Made by a program: the position numbers and the translations under genes | The notes under the pieces: model-generated | Told to the model about the DNA's origin: nothing | Seen by the model: only the letters and a program-made list of their open reading frames with translations | The model's database searches: none | Shown here: positions 29,641-42,239 of the stretch, in pieces | How the letters are laid out: every line of letters starts with the position of its first letter | Numbering within the stretch: position 1 is the stretch's first letter | Assembly (NCBI GenBank): GCA_016648135.1 | Contig: JADDOH010010125.1 | Location: 1-64,000 of the forward strand | Direction of reading: 5' to 3' | DNA length: 64,000 bases | From: Agrypnia vestita | Taxonomy: Eukaryota > Arthropoda > Insecta > Trichoptera > Phryganeidae

Positions 29641-31917
29641 TTATATAAAATAAAAATTTATTTATTTATTTTATTTATTTATTTATTTAACGCCCTTATG
29701 GGCTTTTACAAATATACAAAATATTTTTTTTTAAAATAACATAAGACAGTTAAAATAATAATACAGTTCAAAGTTACAATAATAATAGTTAAAAGGTAAT
29801 AATAATAATAATAAAAATACAGAAAAACATAAGACAGATAAAATAATAATACAGTTAAAGGTACAAATAATAATAGTTAAAGGTAAAATAATAATACAGA
29901 AAAATTTATTGTCCATTTCCATTTCCTTGAGATGTAAACAATTGTGTCAGCTTTGTCCTATACACAGTTATACTATCAGCAAAAATGTCAGCCGCCTCTG
30001 CATGTTCATTCCCCAATGAATGTAATCTGGGAATTACAGAGTTTGCTAATGCATTAGTTCTGACATTTCCACATAATAGAATAATGCACTGTGTCTTGAT
30101 GGCCTCGATGGGGCATATAAGTCGATCAGACTAATAATCTGGGGGCAATCAATCAAACTATTTACGATCCTATAAATAAATATTAGGTATGTTACAATAC
30201 GTCTCACAGACAAGTTTAAAAGTTATAAATAACTAAGGAGATATTCATAATTGATATCTTCCAAGCGTATATTTAATTTGTAGTTAATAAATCTTAAGAA
30301 TTTTTTTTGGACTCGTTCAATTGCCGTTGAATGATTAACATAGTGAGGCGACCAAATGATCGAGTTATATTCAACCTGAGGTCTGACAAGAGAAGTGTAG
30401 AGGACTTTATAAGTGCGCAGGTCTGTAAAGTTTTGTGCAGTTCTTAAAACAAACCCAACATTTTGAGACCTTTATTAGTTATCAAGTCAATGTGGGGAAT
30501 GAATGATAATTTAGCATCAAAAATTACTCCCAGATCACTTATCTCCTCAACTGATACAAGGTTTACATCATTAATTTTGTAGGTGAATTTAATAGGAATC
30601 TTTTTTTTGTAAAACTATAGATTGGCACTTGGAGATATTTAGATAAAGTTGATTGTTGGTACACCATTTGAACAGGGAATACAAATTTGTTTGTAGTATC
30701 ATACAATCGGACATACTTTTCACTGATCTAAATATTTTCAAGTCATCGGCAAATATCAGAAATTGTACATCATCAAAAATGTCAGCAATGTCATTTATAA
30801 AAAGGATGAACAGGATTGGTCCGAGGTGTGAACCCTGGGGGACTCCACTTAAAGCAATGAATTCTTCTGATAATGAAGAATTAATCTTTACCGAAAGGCT
30901 TCTATTGCATAGATAGCTACCTAACCATTGTAATAATTTACCATGAATGCCCAATCTTTGGAGTTTATCCATCAATATAAGATGTGATACTTTGTCAAAT
31001 GCTTTAGAGAAATCTGTATAGAGTAAGTCTACCTGGTTTCCCTTTCCCAGTTCATTGGATATGTAATTTTCATACAGTAATAAATTAGTAGCTGTTGACC
31101 TACCTGAGAAAAAACCATGTTGGAAAGGTGATATTACGGGTTTCATTTGGTACATTATCTTATTCAGTAAGAGTTTTTCAAAGAGTTTTGGTATTGATGA
31201 TTGAATACAAATAGGTCTATAGTTTTTGATATCACTTTTAACACCCTTTTTGAAAATTGGCATCAGGAAGCTACTTTTCCAGACCTCAGGATAGCAGCCT
31301 GTACTCAAAGATAAGTTAAATAAGAGATATAACGGATAGGAGAGATGATCAACACAATTTATCAGGAATATTGGTGGCATCCTGTCTGGTCCAGCGCTTT
31401 TATTGTGATCCAGTTGTTTAATTAGAGTTAAAATCTCACCTTGATTAACATGGACATTAGATATATTTATTTGATCGGAAACCTCGACGTTCGGTATATA
31501 ATTATCAGACACAGAGGCACTATCTTATACGCTTTTAAAGAAATCTGCGAACATGTTTGTTATTTCATTTATGTTGTTTCCTACGACATTATTGAGGTAC
31601 ATTGTATTTGATATATCAGTGTCATTTTTTCTCAATGAATTTGTGTATTTCCAAAAATTTTTTGTGTTGTTTTGTATATTTTTCTCAATATTATTTACAT
31701 ATTTATTGAAACACAGTTTTGAGAGAGCGGTACATTGCTTCCTCAATCTAGTAAATTCAGTGTAATCGCACAGGTTTCGACTTTCTTTGTATATTTTGTG
31801 GGCAGATTTTTTAAGATTTGTCAAATTAATTAGTTCATAATTAAACCATTTAGGGTATTTTGATTTAAATTGCTTGCTTCTAGGAACAAATTTTTCTATA
31901 ATTTGATAAATTGACTT
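29641..31917 (-). mobile_element. CR1/Jockey-like LINE, main copy with reverse transcriptase
   Basis: The minus frame 31512-30589 (307 codons) covers RT domains: KSAGPDRMPPIFL, FKKGVKSDIKNYRPICIQS, LLYTDFSKAFDKVSH (first catalytic Asp), SGVPQGSHLGPILF and FADDLKIF (catalytic Asp pair). An upstream frame (31824-31525; NNTKNFWKYTNSLRK) is the linker before the RT; a stop separates the two. The apurinic endonuclease is absent through 5' truncation. The 3' UTR ends in GCCCATAAGGGCGTTAAATA. The RT frame is unusually intact for this window. Confidence 0.9.
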
Positions 31918-32214
31918 GTAAAAAAAAAAAAAAAACTAATGCATTAGTTCTGATATTTGCTCTATAATAGAATAATGTACTGTGTCTTGATGATCTCGAA
32001 GGTGCATAAAAGTCGATCAGACTAACAATCACAATCATGTTATTTATGATCCTATACGGAAATATTAGGTCAGTCACGGTACGTCTCACAGACAAGTTTA
32101 ATAGTTGCAAAAAACTAAGGATATATTCATAATTGATATCCTCCAAGTGTATATTTAATTTGTAATTAATAAATCTTAAGACCTTTTTTTGGATTCGTTC
32201 AACTGCTGTTGACT
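31918..32214 (-). mobile_element. CR1/Jockey-like LINE fragment, copy 4
   Basis: After an A-run (31920-31936) the sequence repeats 30048-30340 of the main copy (ATGCATTAGTTCTGA, GTCGATCAGACTAA, AAGTTTAA.AGTT). A separate truncated insertion. Confidence 0.75.
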
Positions 32215-32527
32215 GTCACGGGTCGTGGCTTGTTATTAATTAATTATTCACAGAGTTACTTAATAAGAATTTAGCTTAACGCTATTATCGCTGGGTAACA
32301 CTTTATTTATTATTTGTAGAACATTCAGTTCTCGCATGTATTTTTCACACTTATTTATTTCGCCACTTAGGTAAGTACTCGCCCGATTATTTCGCTCGAT
32401 ATCTGTCTCTTCGCAATTTCACGACTGGGCACACCTGACCGTCGACTCACGACATACTTTGCACCGAACGGTCTGTCAAAAGGCAACAAACGCTGGTAAA
32501 TTCAAAAAGAGTGTTTCAATCGTGACA
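32215..32527 (-). mobile_element. Probable solo LTR
   Basis: Bounded by TGTCACGGGTC and the inverse ATCGTGACA, as expected for an LTR (TG...CA). On the minus strand, AATAAATAAAGTGTTACC gives a poly(A) signal in the middle. No internal domain adjoins. Target duplication not certain. Confidence 0.45.
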
Positions 32528-32779
32528 CATCACAAGGAATTCGGACGATGCGCTTTTAATAACGCTAAGTGTGTTACGTGTTATAGAATACTAGTACAAG
32601 CTACTGATGCTTTTTGTAGACCAGTGAAAGCGGATCGGGGTGATGGTATAGATTTCTTTAAATAAGACATTCATACTTACGATTCCGTTTTGTTTATACA
32701 AAATATTTCACATTTAGATTCTACTTTTGGATTCCGTTATGTTTATACAAAATATTTCAACTTTTCAAAGCAAGAAAAC
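32528..32779. other. No recognised feature
   Basis: Two imperfect copies of TTCCGTT.TGTTTATACAAA occur at 32683 and 32731; otherwise nothing. Confidence 0.35.
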
Positions 32780-32910
32780 ACTTTGTGGCTTGACATTATA
32801 GCACATTTAAGAATAAATTAAATACTATGTTTTAAACCACTTTATTTCTATATATTTGTTATATTTGTCAACTAGTTTCGGTTGGACTCAACCTTCTTCA
32901 GGACAATTAT
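32780..32910 (-). mobile_element. Penelope-type 3' terminal segment
   Basis: On the minus strand a hammerhead-like motif is followed by about 85 bp (AATAAAGTGG, CACAAAGTGTTTTCTTGC) that match the right arm of the foldback at 10597-10704. No nuclease frame adjoins. Confidence 0.5.
32865..32906 (-). ncRNA. Hammerhead-ribozyme-like motif
   Basis: On the minus strand: CTGAAGA (32901-32895), stem II GGTTG/CAACC with loop AGTC, GAAAC (32879-32875), ACTAGT. Stem I pairs TTGTC with GACAA (5 bp). One extra A precedes stem II. Confidence 0.6.
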
Positions 32911-33061
32911 AATATAGACTAATCTAGGTACAGAAATTTATAAAGGAGGAAAGAAAAGGAGAGAGGGACAGAGTGTCAACTAGGTGGGGGGGAGGGAAGG
33001 GGAGGAGTTAACTGAAGATAGAGGGAACAGCTTTAAAATCAGACTATTAGATGGACTATTA

Positions 33062-33250
33062 GTGTGTAAATTTAAGAACAGTGCTCCGATTTAATTCGTG
33101 TCCAGTGACTTTTTGATAAATTAATAAATAAAATAAAATTGTTTTAGTATTTTATTTGACTCCCACACTCACTTCCCGTGGCAATATGTCAGGACAGATG
33201 AGCGTGACATTTGGTCCGTGCTTCCTGCCTTGCGGAAAAACGGCTTGATG
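33062..33250. repeat. Dispersed repeat, also at 34362-34525
   Basis: The two copies share over 150 bp almost base for base (GTAAATTTAAGAACAGTGCT, CTTCCCGTGGCAATATGTCA, TTCCTGCCTTGCGG). Class unknown. Confidence 0.8.
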
Positions 33251-33273
33251 GTAGGACAGCCGGTTGGATAGAT

Positions 33274-33370
33274 ATACAGGATATAACAGAGCTAGGCCAT
33301 AATGCTTTACAGCTAGATTCCTTCCTAAATTACGAGTCGAAAGTGTTCTAGAAGCAATGTCCTGTAGCGG
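33274..33370. mobile_element. Single-arm remnant of the palindromic MITE
   Basis: TATACAGGATATAACAGAGC and GCTTTACAGCTAGATTCCTTC correspond to the first 90 bp of copy A. The second arm is missing. Confidence 0.6.
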
Positions 33371-33464
33371 TACCTGCACCGTGTACCTGCAGGCGGACCC
33401 AGCGATCACAGTTTGTTTACGTTAACGTAATTCAAGACATTCAAGATTCTTTCGGGCTACTACA

Positions 33465-33735
33465 ATATTCCTAATATGACAGATATGTTTGCATTAAACA
33501 TTAATGTGGGTCTTCGAGGACATCACCTGAAGTTGAACAACTCTCGGTTCTCGTGTAACCCAAGAAAGTATGCATTGAGCAATAGAGTGGTCAATATGTG
33601 GAACAGTTTGCACGAGGGCGTTGTGTCTGCAGCCAGTGTCAACCAATTTTAGAATAGGCTAGATATTCAAATGAGAGACAGTGATATGGGCCTATCAGCT
33701 TAAGCTGCGTGCTCATTATAAATAATAATAATAAA
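33465..33735 (+). mobile_element. CR1-like LINE C-terminus with AAT tail
   Basis: Reads LRGHHLKLNNSRFSCNPRKY, SNRVVNMWNSLHEGVV and SAASVNQF with a stop, the common CR1-like ending. The 3' end is a TAAATAATAATAATAA run. Confidence 0.78.
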
Positions 33736-33779
33736 ACAGCCCCGCTCGTAAACACAGGGGAAAAAAGGATGTCGTTCTG

Positions 33780-34010
33780 GGGAGACGGGCGACACCAAGC
33801 CAGTCAGATCTCTGCTATAACATCATAACAGAGTTTCTTTATTCCTTACTTTCTTCAAATGTTACTGACTTGTAGATCTTCACTTAATTTCTGGAAGAAA
33901 TAAACCTCACCAACCGAACACCTTTTCATTCCACAAACTCAAAACCTTCCCTAAAGTTCTAATATCAATGGTTATAGAGGTTATCAAATTTAAATTTTGC
34001 TGCAATATCA
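33780..34010 (+). mobile_element. LTR-like segment, related to 25030-25275
   Basis: Shares GAAGAAATAAACCTCACCAA, TTTTCATTCCACAAAC and CCTTCCCTAAA with the 25.2-kb segment. Confidence 0.35.
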
Positions 34011-34361
34011 GTTATAAAAAATCCATTCTTATATGATTTTATTGTATTGTATGTGAGTATTGCTTGTCGTTCGTACATTCCTGATCTTCGAAGTAGTACT
34101 GAACATCGCACACTGTACACGATTTAGTAGTGCGTGTACGCACGTTTAGATGCGACGTCCGACACGATCCGGATTTGTTTGGAAATTTTTGTGATTTCGT
34201 ACGATGGGTATTGAAAATATTGTCAATTTGACACATGACCACAAATATTTGTGGGACCAAAGTGATTCAACTACGTGACCATCAGCGCATCATGGCGGAG
34301 AATCTCTAAAGAACTAAAAAAATAACTGTATGTTAAATAATTTGGTTTAATGAAGGTGAGG

Positions 34362-34525
34362 TAAATTTAAGAACAGTGCTCCGATTAATTCGTGTCCAGT
34401 GACATTTTGATAAATTAATAAATAAATTGTTTTAGTGTTTTATTTGACTCCCACACTCACTTCCCGTGGCAATATGTCAGGACAGATGAGCGTTACATTT
34501 TGTCCATGTTTCCTGCCTTGCGGAA
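34362..34525. repeat. Second copy of the 33062-33250 repeat
   Basis: Begins GTAAATTTAAGAACAGTGCT and ends TTCCTGCCTTGCGG, followed by an A-run. Confidence 0.8.
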
Positions 34526-36240
34526 AAAAAAAATTATGTACTTTTAATAAAAAAACTTTTAAATATTTCTCCGATGTTATGAGCTCTCGTTGCACTTTGA
34601 TTCTCTCCAGCATTTGTGAATCTATTAGATAGATAGTCATGAAATTTGTCATTATTTAAGTCTGCCATAATAGAGTTTTCCATAAGATACAGATTATTCA
34701 TTTGACACAAATGTCATTGGAGAAATGCGCAATGTAACTGATCGTGACAACACAAGACGCAATCAATGTGCGCACTCCAATATGTACAAAAGTAGTTGTA
34801 CGAATACGTACGTAATAATTCGTATCCAAAGCGCGGCCAGCCTTACAGTTAGGACTCCCAGGATGTGATATGGGTTCTTCAGGAACAAAAGCACTTATTG
34901 ATTTAGGCAATATATTACAGGTGCTACAACGTGGTGTTAGTAAGGTAGGCATGAGTTAATTGTATTTTGAATGTGCGGTGGGCTAAACATTTGGTACGGT
35001 AACTCCCGAGAAGTATAAAAACTGTCTAAAGTGGCCACATTGGGAGAAGTGGTTGTGAAACTATCGTCCCTGGTGGGCCTTGCTTTGTCCACACGTCGCT
35101 AGTGTCGATAGTGTCAGACACAGTCACCACAAAACGAAAGTTTTAAAAGGTTTTAATCATTTTATTTGTAATTTTGTATTTGCGACATATTCTTAAGAAA
35201 TAACCAACATTATTAGGTATTAGGATTTTTTCCATCGGGAATCAAGTTTGTGCATTTTAAAATAGGCAAGACGATCTTCGTAGCTGTGAAGATTTCTGGG
35301 TTGACCAGCTTTGTAGGACTAAATTATAGAAAGTATTTTTGCACTCATTTGATTCTTGCAACATCGCTTGTATAATAATAAGGTGCTCAAATAACTAATG
35401 ATTATTCCAAGATACTTCGTACTGGTGATAAATGGAGAATTTTTAGAGTAAAGAAACTAAGTAGTAAAAGTGGGATTGGAGCAGAGCAGGAGATCTAGGT
35501 CTCATATCAAAGCCACGGAAAGAAGTGCTGTCCATCTCATCTGCCTTCAAAACATGAGCGCAGCTTCTTCATTGTCTCTCCTAGACGGAAGGGGGTTGAA
35601 CAAAAATTTTTGTTTATTAATTAAATTTAAATATATATTGTCAATTTAATGTTATTTTTTCAGTCTAAACTATATGTTACTTTAAAAGAGACCTAAACAT
35701 ACAGAATAGCTTGTGAAAAGCCAGACACCAGCATACAAGCATAAAACAGAAGAAAATAGCATCAAAGTCTGGAACCTAGTCCTCTTCATCATAATCATCT
35801 ACCTAGTTCTTGTTCTGCTGTATGTATCACATGGATGAGAGGCCTGCACACACTCCTTATCATCACCAATGCCAATAGGCTCAATTCTAAAAGAAAGGTA
35901 AGCAAAAATTATCAGAATCTCGGGAAGTATTCCTAATGGATATAAGTATTATGTATATAGATTGAGCTCCTACATAAAATAAAAATGCCCACTGTATTTA
36001 TTTGTATTGTATCTGTATCTGTATCTGTAAAATATGAGAATTTTAGTACGATGCTGTTTTAACCATTAATTACTAATAATGAAACAATGCAGTTTTAACC
36101 ATTAAATAGTAATAATGAAATTTATTTATTTATTATTTATTTACAACAATAATGTAGTTTTGAGCATTTATGTACATATATGTTTATGCAACTAGAACAA
36201 ATCTTTTATTTTTTCTTTGCATCACTCCCCAAAGTAATAT
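34526..36240. other. Non-coding stretch, nothing recognised
   Basis: AT-rich with short open frames only. A CGAGAAGTATAAAAACTG near 35010 is TATA-box-like but no gene follows. Confidence 0.4.
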
Positions 36241-36241
36241 A

Positions 36242-36949
36242 CAGTCGAACTCGGTTATAACGAGCTCGGATATACGGAGATCCCGGCTATAATGAGAAAA
36301 ACTGTGAATTTATTTTGATTTGCGCATATTCCCATACAATCGGTCTCGGCTATAAGGAGCGCGATTCCCGGATATACGGAGCAAATTTTAGAAACTCTGC
36401 AAACATATTTACTTGGGTTACACAAAAAAAGACAAATACGTACTCGTAACAATGAACTTTTTCACTTTGCTTTTAAAGCGGCATGCACTTAATTAGGGTT
36501 CATTTTATGATGTACACCAACTTGTGTCCGAAAATCCCACGTGCGCAGGCAAGCAATAGTTTACTGAAGGTCGAGAATACTGGTCATATAACTCCAATTA
36601 TTGGGGGTTTCCAAAATATTTATGGCGACAGTTTATTTTATGCAGTTAACTGTATCAGTTAAACGCAAATTGTTCTATCGGAAACATGTTCACTAACAAA
36701 CGAAAGTGTCTCTAGGTTCGGAAAAAGTTGAAATTATCGGCGTCAAAAAGTCCGTAAAAAGTTTTCACAATCGTCTTCTACAGTTTCATCGCTCTGGAAA
36801 GATAATGATGTTTATTTAGCTGCTCTTGAAAATAACATCACACAATCAAAAAAATTTGTGAAAAAAGTGAATCCCGGATATAAGGAGTCCCGGCTATAAG
36901 GAGCAAATTTAGTTGGTCCCGTCGCGTTCCTTATAACCGAGTTCGACTG
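36242..36949 (+). mobile_element. pogo-like element, decayed
   Basis: CAGTCGAACTCGGTTATAAC and its inverse TTATAACCGAGTTCGACTG, with TA at the borders. The interior still reads, with frameshifts, TVSSLWKDNDVYLAALENNI-like codons, similar to the region after the pogo HTH. No catalytic domain. Confidence 0.82.
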
Positions 36950-39114
36950 TATTAATTAACAAGACCCCACCTGGCATTTAAAAATACATGATTCAATCTT
37001 TTGCTGCTGTGTTAAAACATTTTGGAGACAGGAAATCCATATAAGCAATGGGAACAGTATTGTTTTGCATACACTTAGCTAAAATTCTATCAATTGGCTT
37101 GTACCTTGGTAAACACCAACCCCTAAATTTTGTGTATTTTTTTCAATTAAAAAATATTTATCATTCACTACAAAATTGTTTATTAAACATGACATAAATT
37201 CATTTCAAGTGGTCTTCTGATTTTCATTCGAAACTTTAACCGTGTTGAGTCTTATTCGTGTATCATCTGCTGAGTGATGGTGACTTCTGAGCCATGGGTT
37301 AACGAATGAGTTGGAATCGTATGAAGTTGGTGGCCAACCTGTCTAATTAATGATCATTAAATCTGATACGTGTTGAATACTTAAATTTGCCTTTATTTCT
37401 TAACAAATAGTATTCATTAAGGAAAATCCTAGTTCCATCTCTGCACAGCTTATTGCAACTGTATTAATAATATTTTTAGCTTTAGGAAGTTATCGTTTAA
37501 AATATTATTAATATAATCTCTGAAATGGTAGACATTTATTTTGAATTTGATAATGTTAATGTCATTGACGATGAATCTCTAAATTCATTTACATTTATTT
37601 TGAGTTTAATACTTTCACAAAAATGCTAATACTAATTTACAGTTATTCGGTTCAAGTTTTAATAAAATCGTAAAACCTTTATTTTAAGAACCATCTCTCC
37701 GAACCAAAATTATCTTATTTGTAGTATATGACATATGACAGACCATGAAAGGTAAGATGAACCAACTGGCATTTTATTAATAAATTAGTAAGATATGTTT
37801 TAACATTCTACATATCCTCAAGTTATGTAGCATTGAAATAAACAAGAGATTCACACTGGAATAGTATTTTATTACTCAGTTCAAAATAGGCTTAGGTAGG
37901 TACTACCTACTTTCCTTTCCCTTTCAGAAGTTGGAAAGGCATTTACAATAATGTGTCTCACTGACTTGACCAACACATATCTGTTGCAGTGATGGAAGAC
38001 AGGGACAGGGAAGATCCCTATATGAAAACACTATATAGGTATAATGCATCTTGTGAATATTTCCAATAGTCGCGCAAGATGATAAGTCAAACAGATGGAT
38101 TGGATATTGTCAACTGAACACAATGTTTTCTAGATTGAGTATTTTTGTACAATAAAAATGAGTTCCGAAATTCCCTATGTATTCAACGAAGCAATAATAT
38201 ATTTCCAACCCTACCGGCCTATGCATCTACATTATGTAATTTTATTTTTCAGTATTATTACCGACATCTATGAAACACGTGACGGAGCTTTTTCTATGCT
38301 TTAACTCTAGCTAGCAAAATAAGATGACCTGCTTACGACGTCAATAAAATAAACTTAGATGTATATAATTATTTAAAAATATCAATAGATGTTGTACGTA
38401 CAATTACCATTCTGTAATGATCATACAAAAATGTTATCAAAGAACGTTAAGAGATGTCGCTGTCAAAATTTTATTGAAACGTATCATACTTTTGTTTTAT
38501 TTTACGCAATGTATTTATCATCAAAAACATAGATAAATAATTTATGCAATTAACTCAAATATCCTCCCGCTCGTTACAAACCTTAGTATGTAAAACAAAA
38601 ATAAAAGTAAATTTGGTTAATGATAGGTATTAATATATAAACAATTTTGAATTTAATATAACTGAGTTCATTACAAACTGACAGTGATATAATATGGCAT
38701 GAAGTATGATAAAGGCACAACGAATCATATTATATTTTACAAGTGGTAGATTTTCGACTTTATGGGTCGGCCATTAATCGGAAGTTGCCAGAGCGTGTCC
38801 CTCCCCACTTTGCCCCTCATCCCGCGGTTCCACAAGAATGGGCCCGCCTTAGTTTTTTTTTGAATGAGCAACATCTAATGGCAGGTGCCGTAGTGATGTG
38901 CAAACCACACGCACGCTTTATTGAAATTAATACGTGTAAAAAATGCGGTAATGTTGTTATTAACATAGAATACGTTTTTTCAAAGACTTCTCGGGCAAAA
39001 TGTATCACGATCTTTATGAACACTTTGAAGAATTATAACAAAGAAAATATTAATAATAAATAAAATGTACAGCAAATTTATTTTTCCCAAAACAAAATAA
39101 TACAAGTATTATAG
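36950..39114. other. Long AT-rich stretch, nothing recognised
   Basis: No repeat match inside the window and no gene. A 106-codon frame (38743-39063) has one CKKCG pair but no family I recognise and no exon signals. Confidence 0.45.
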
Positions 39115-39116
39115 TA

Positions 39117-39259
39117 CAGTTGCCGGCAAACTTCTTGAAATTCTTTAACGTGGTGGGGGAATGCGCAGAAGACGAAATTTGGGTCTCTTTGGTGGAAAGG
39201 TAGATGCGCAAACTTCCCCCCACTACGCCGTAGAATTTCAAGATGTTTGCCGGCTACTG
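39117..39259. mobile_element. Short TA-flanked MITE
   Basis: CAGTTGCCGGCAAACTTCTT and AAGATGTTTGCCGGCTACTG are inverted ends, TA at both borders; 143 bp. Also contains an inner inverted pair GTGGTGGGGGAA/TTCCCCCCAC. A partial copy is at 44546-44663. Confidence 0.9.
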
Positions 39260-39384
39260 TAATGAGGTTAAAAATATGGAGATGACATGGAGAAAGTAGT
39301 TATCAGAGGATAGGATAAGTCACCAACAAGATGGACAAATCAAATCCGAGTCATACTAAAGAAGGCCCACGATCGTGAAGACTG

Positions 39385-39475
39385 TTCGCCTTAAAAGCGT
39401 AATTTTCAAAACAAAATAAAACTTTTAAGGCGTACCTGAAGCTTTCAATCATCTAAGCATTGACTCTGAATTAGC
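39385..39475 (-). repeat. Fragment shared with 1660-1790
   Basis: CCTTAAAAGCGTAATTTTC and CTTTTAAGGCGTACCTGAAG match the LINE fragment near 1700. Confidence 0.5.
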
Positions 39476-39929
39476 GCCTAAGAAAGATCTGGAAATAATT
39501 AGGTTGTTGCATTAGAGGACAAATTGATTTATATTTTACGTATAATGATAGAATTATATGTAAAATATATTACGAAACTGAGAAAAGAATATAATAGAAA
39601 TTAAAAAAAATTTATGAGATAGATGTAAAAAATAGCGCGCTAGAAAATGTCCAAACATTTTATAGGAAGTTCCGTGTATAGGGAAGTTGTAACGGGTATC
39701 TAGTATGTTTGTAAACATCTTTAGGAAAAAATATTTTGGGAAAAACACATTCTTTTTATATATCTAATTCATGGATCCTTTTTTTAGGATTATTGTTATT
39801 TTTTTGTAGATATTAATTACTATTTAGTTTTTATAAACTAAATGGATCTTGAAAGTGCTTGTTTTCTTTTTCATCTAAGAAGGCTAAAAAAAATAAAAAG
39901 AGCGCACATCAAGAACAGAATAACTGGAT

Positions 39930-40168
39930 GCGTGTCGTAAACATTGCGATATATCGGACATTTTTTCACCGGCGTGTATCGATCGGGCGCTCCCCACTCG
40001 CGGCACTAGCGCCTCGGGTCCATTATTTCCGCGGCAGCTCCGCGCATCTAGTTCCGCGAGCGACGCACGACGTCGAGCTCGATATATCGCCGGACGGTTC
40101 ATGTTTCGCGAGTGAAGTGGCCGAACAATCTCTTGCGCGTGCATGATAGTGAAACACGGATTACAAAC
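39930..40168 (+). promoter_or_regulatory. GC-rich 5' region of the 40-kb gene
   Basis: CpG-rich sequence stands out against AT-rich surroundings and leads into a good start context (TTACAAACATGG). Probable promoter plus 5' UTR; no TATA box is placed appropriately. Confidence 0.5.
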
Positions 40169-40267
40169 ATGGCTCTGGAAGGTGTGAAAAGCGGCGACAG
40201 CAAGGAGGAGGCCGGCGAGACCGCGGTCGAGGCGAAGGCCAACGGCGCCGACCGAGGAAGTAAACAG
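40169..40267 (+). CDS. Probable first coding exon of an unidentified gene
   Basis: ATG in the context ACAAACATGG opens 33 codons, MALEGVKSGDSKEEAGETAV then EAKANGADRGSKQ, ending at CAG/GTGAGG, a strong phase-0 donor. The peptide is charged, low in hydrophobics, and has no signal peptide. Codon and GC content differ sharply from the flanks. The frame would continue open past the donor (to 40516) but that part looks like intron. I do not recognise the family. The rest of the gene should lie to the right, with an intron of unknown length; no second exon is visible in the window. Confidence 0.55.
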
Positions 40268-41880
40268 GTGAGGGGGTGTGCGAAGTCGGAGGCCGTCCCT
40301 CCCGACGATTCCCAGCTATTTTTGACAGAATATGACATTAATATCTTGACAAATGACGCGGATTTGCACTGCTCGGACCGCGCGGCGTCCGGTCAGCGAG
40401 TCCTGCGATCGACATTTAGCGCCTGTCAGGCGTCGGGCGGGAGTGACCTATTTTTGGTTTTCGCTCGGCCGAACGCTCTGTCTATAATAAACACGGCGGA
40501 CATAAACATGACCTAATCGCGCGTGTGTTCGCGCGTTATGAACGCCGCGGGCCCGCGTCGGTTAGCTGTCAAACCGTGTTGTCATAGTCACCTATTGTCA
40601 TTCAATTGAAGCCGATTGCTCGGCGATTACGTAATTTGACCGGGCCATCAGTTTGTGTCAAAACAATTCGATAAGATGTGACAGCGGGGCCGGCGTGACC
40701 CGCGGCCGGCGTTTGAAGTTGGATTCGGACATTTCTTCTTGGAAATGTCAATCTAGGTCGTTTATTTACATCGTTCGGCCGCGCCATGGAGGAATGCATC
40801 CCGCTGTCGCATTTCCTGATGGTTTCCGTTAGTATTCGCGCATTTGCGTCACGGCTTCGCGCTGTGAATAATTCAAGAATATTGAATGAGTCGGTTCCTT
40901 ATAGATTATAAATAATTCAAGGACACGCCATCCCGGCGGCTTCGGCAGTGTTTACAAATCCGATTTGCCTCTGTCAAATCCTTTTTTAAATCGCGAATCG
41001 GGTGTTGCCATGGCGCGGCCTATAAATATTTAAAATACCATTACAAATTTTATTATATTACACGAAATGTTCGTCTAGAAATACTCTGTGAATACATTAT
41101 ATTACAACATCTCGACATCTGGCAGCGTGAAATAGAAACATGTAATACATTCTTACGGCTTTATACGTGAAATATGTATATTCGTACGAACTTCTGCAAT
41201 GTTTGATGTCGGAAACTTGTATTTCTAAGCGGTAATCTCTAGTTCAATTTTAATCAAAACAACTTTCAAGCAATGTTTTCGTATATGCAATACTTTATGA
41301 ATTACTTAATGTTGCGGTAGATTTTATTATAATCATTATTATTATTATAAGACTTGCACTTGATACTTAACTCTTTCGGGCACATGCCTTGCTTGCACAA
41401 AGGACATCCAACGTAGAATTTGGTTTGTTTAATAGATAATGGACTCTATTCTGCAAGAAATTAGGTAGGTACCCGGAGATAATTGGGTTAGAGATTAATT
41501 TATTTATAAATTCTTACTCAGACGTTACGTGTCTTGGTAAATATTTTTGTTGTGGATTGCCAATTTTCGTGTGCTCTAACATTTAAAAAGAACAAAGCCA
41601 CTATCCATTGATGTGAATAACACATCGGTGTGAATTTTACACATTTGAAATTACAGTTGCTTTGTTCCGTTTTTGCGTAATATAAAATGGGTTTAGTTGC
41701 ATTTTTTGCATAAATATGTGAAGATTTTTATCAGCTTTTTTAGCTCGAGTCTTGTACATGCATCTTAAATAATTCGCAGTTCAAAGTACATTTTGGGAAT
41801 ATTAAAGATTGGCTTGAAGCTACATTAGATTCAATTATCGAAATGAATACGAATAACAAACATTTTCGTATTAATATTGT
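40268..41880. other. Presumed intron start, no feature
   Basis: GC-rich to about 40800, then AT-rich. No repeats recognised. The GC-rich part may hold promoter-proximal regulatory sequence. Confidence 0.4.
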
Positions 41881-41884
41881 GTCA

Positions 41885-41995
41885 CCCAAACTAACTTACT
41901 TACCATTACTACGTTTTTCCCGTGGGAGTAGGCAGAGAGAATGGAGCGCCATAATCTTCTGTACCGACATATTGACTGTCGAGCTTCAACACGAC
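41885..41995 (-). mobile_element. LINE 3' end (TAAG tail family)
   Basis: TAACTTACTTACCATTACTA then CGTTTTTCCCGTGGGAGTAG and GAGCGCCATAATCTTCTG correspond to the minus-strand 3' end seen at 60434-60500 and the plus copy near 50870-50960. Confidence 0.65.
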
Positions 41996-42239
41996 CGTTT
42001 TCCAGTATATATTTTACCTGATTGTGTAAATTTTTTCCATCAATAATTGCGTCATATATTTTTCTTAATTATATATTTCTACATATTCGTTCTACCGTAA
42101 ATAACCCAAGATAAGGTTACATTGACAAATGGATTCGCCATACAGTGATCTCATTTCCTATTTATTCATTCGATTTTCGTTTCTCTTACGCCAGCTGCAG
42201 ACTCCACTTCAGTGTCGGCACCAGGACTCCATCGTGCCT

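Noticed and set aside
38743..39063. 106-codon frame with a CKKCG pair
   Set aside because: No recognised family, no splice or promoter signal, AT-rich non-coding surroundings.
39859..40146. 95-codon frame upstream of the 40-kb exon
   Set aside because: Probably chance openness in the GC-rich 5' region; the 40169 start has the better context and donor.
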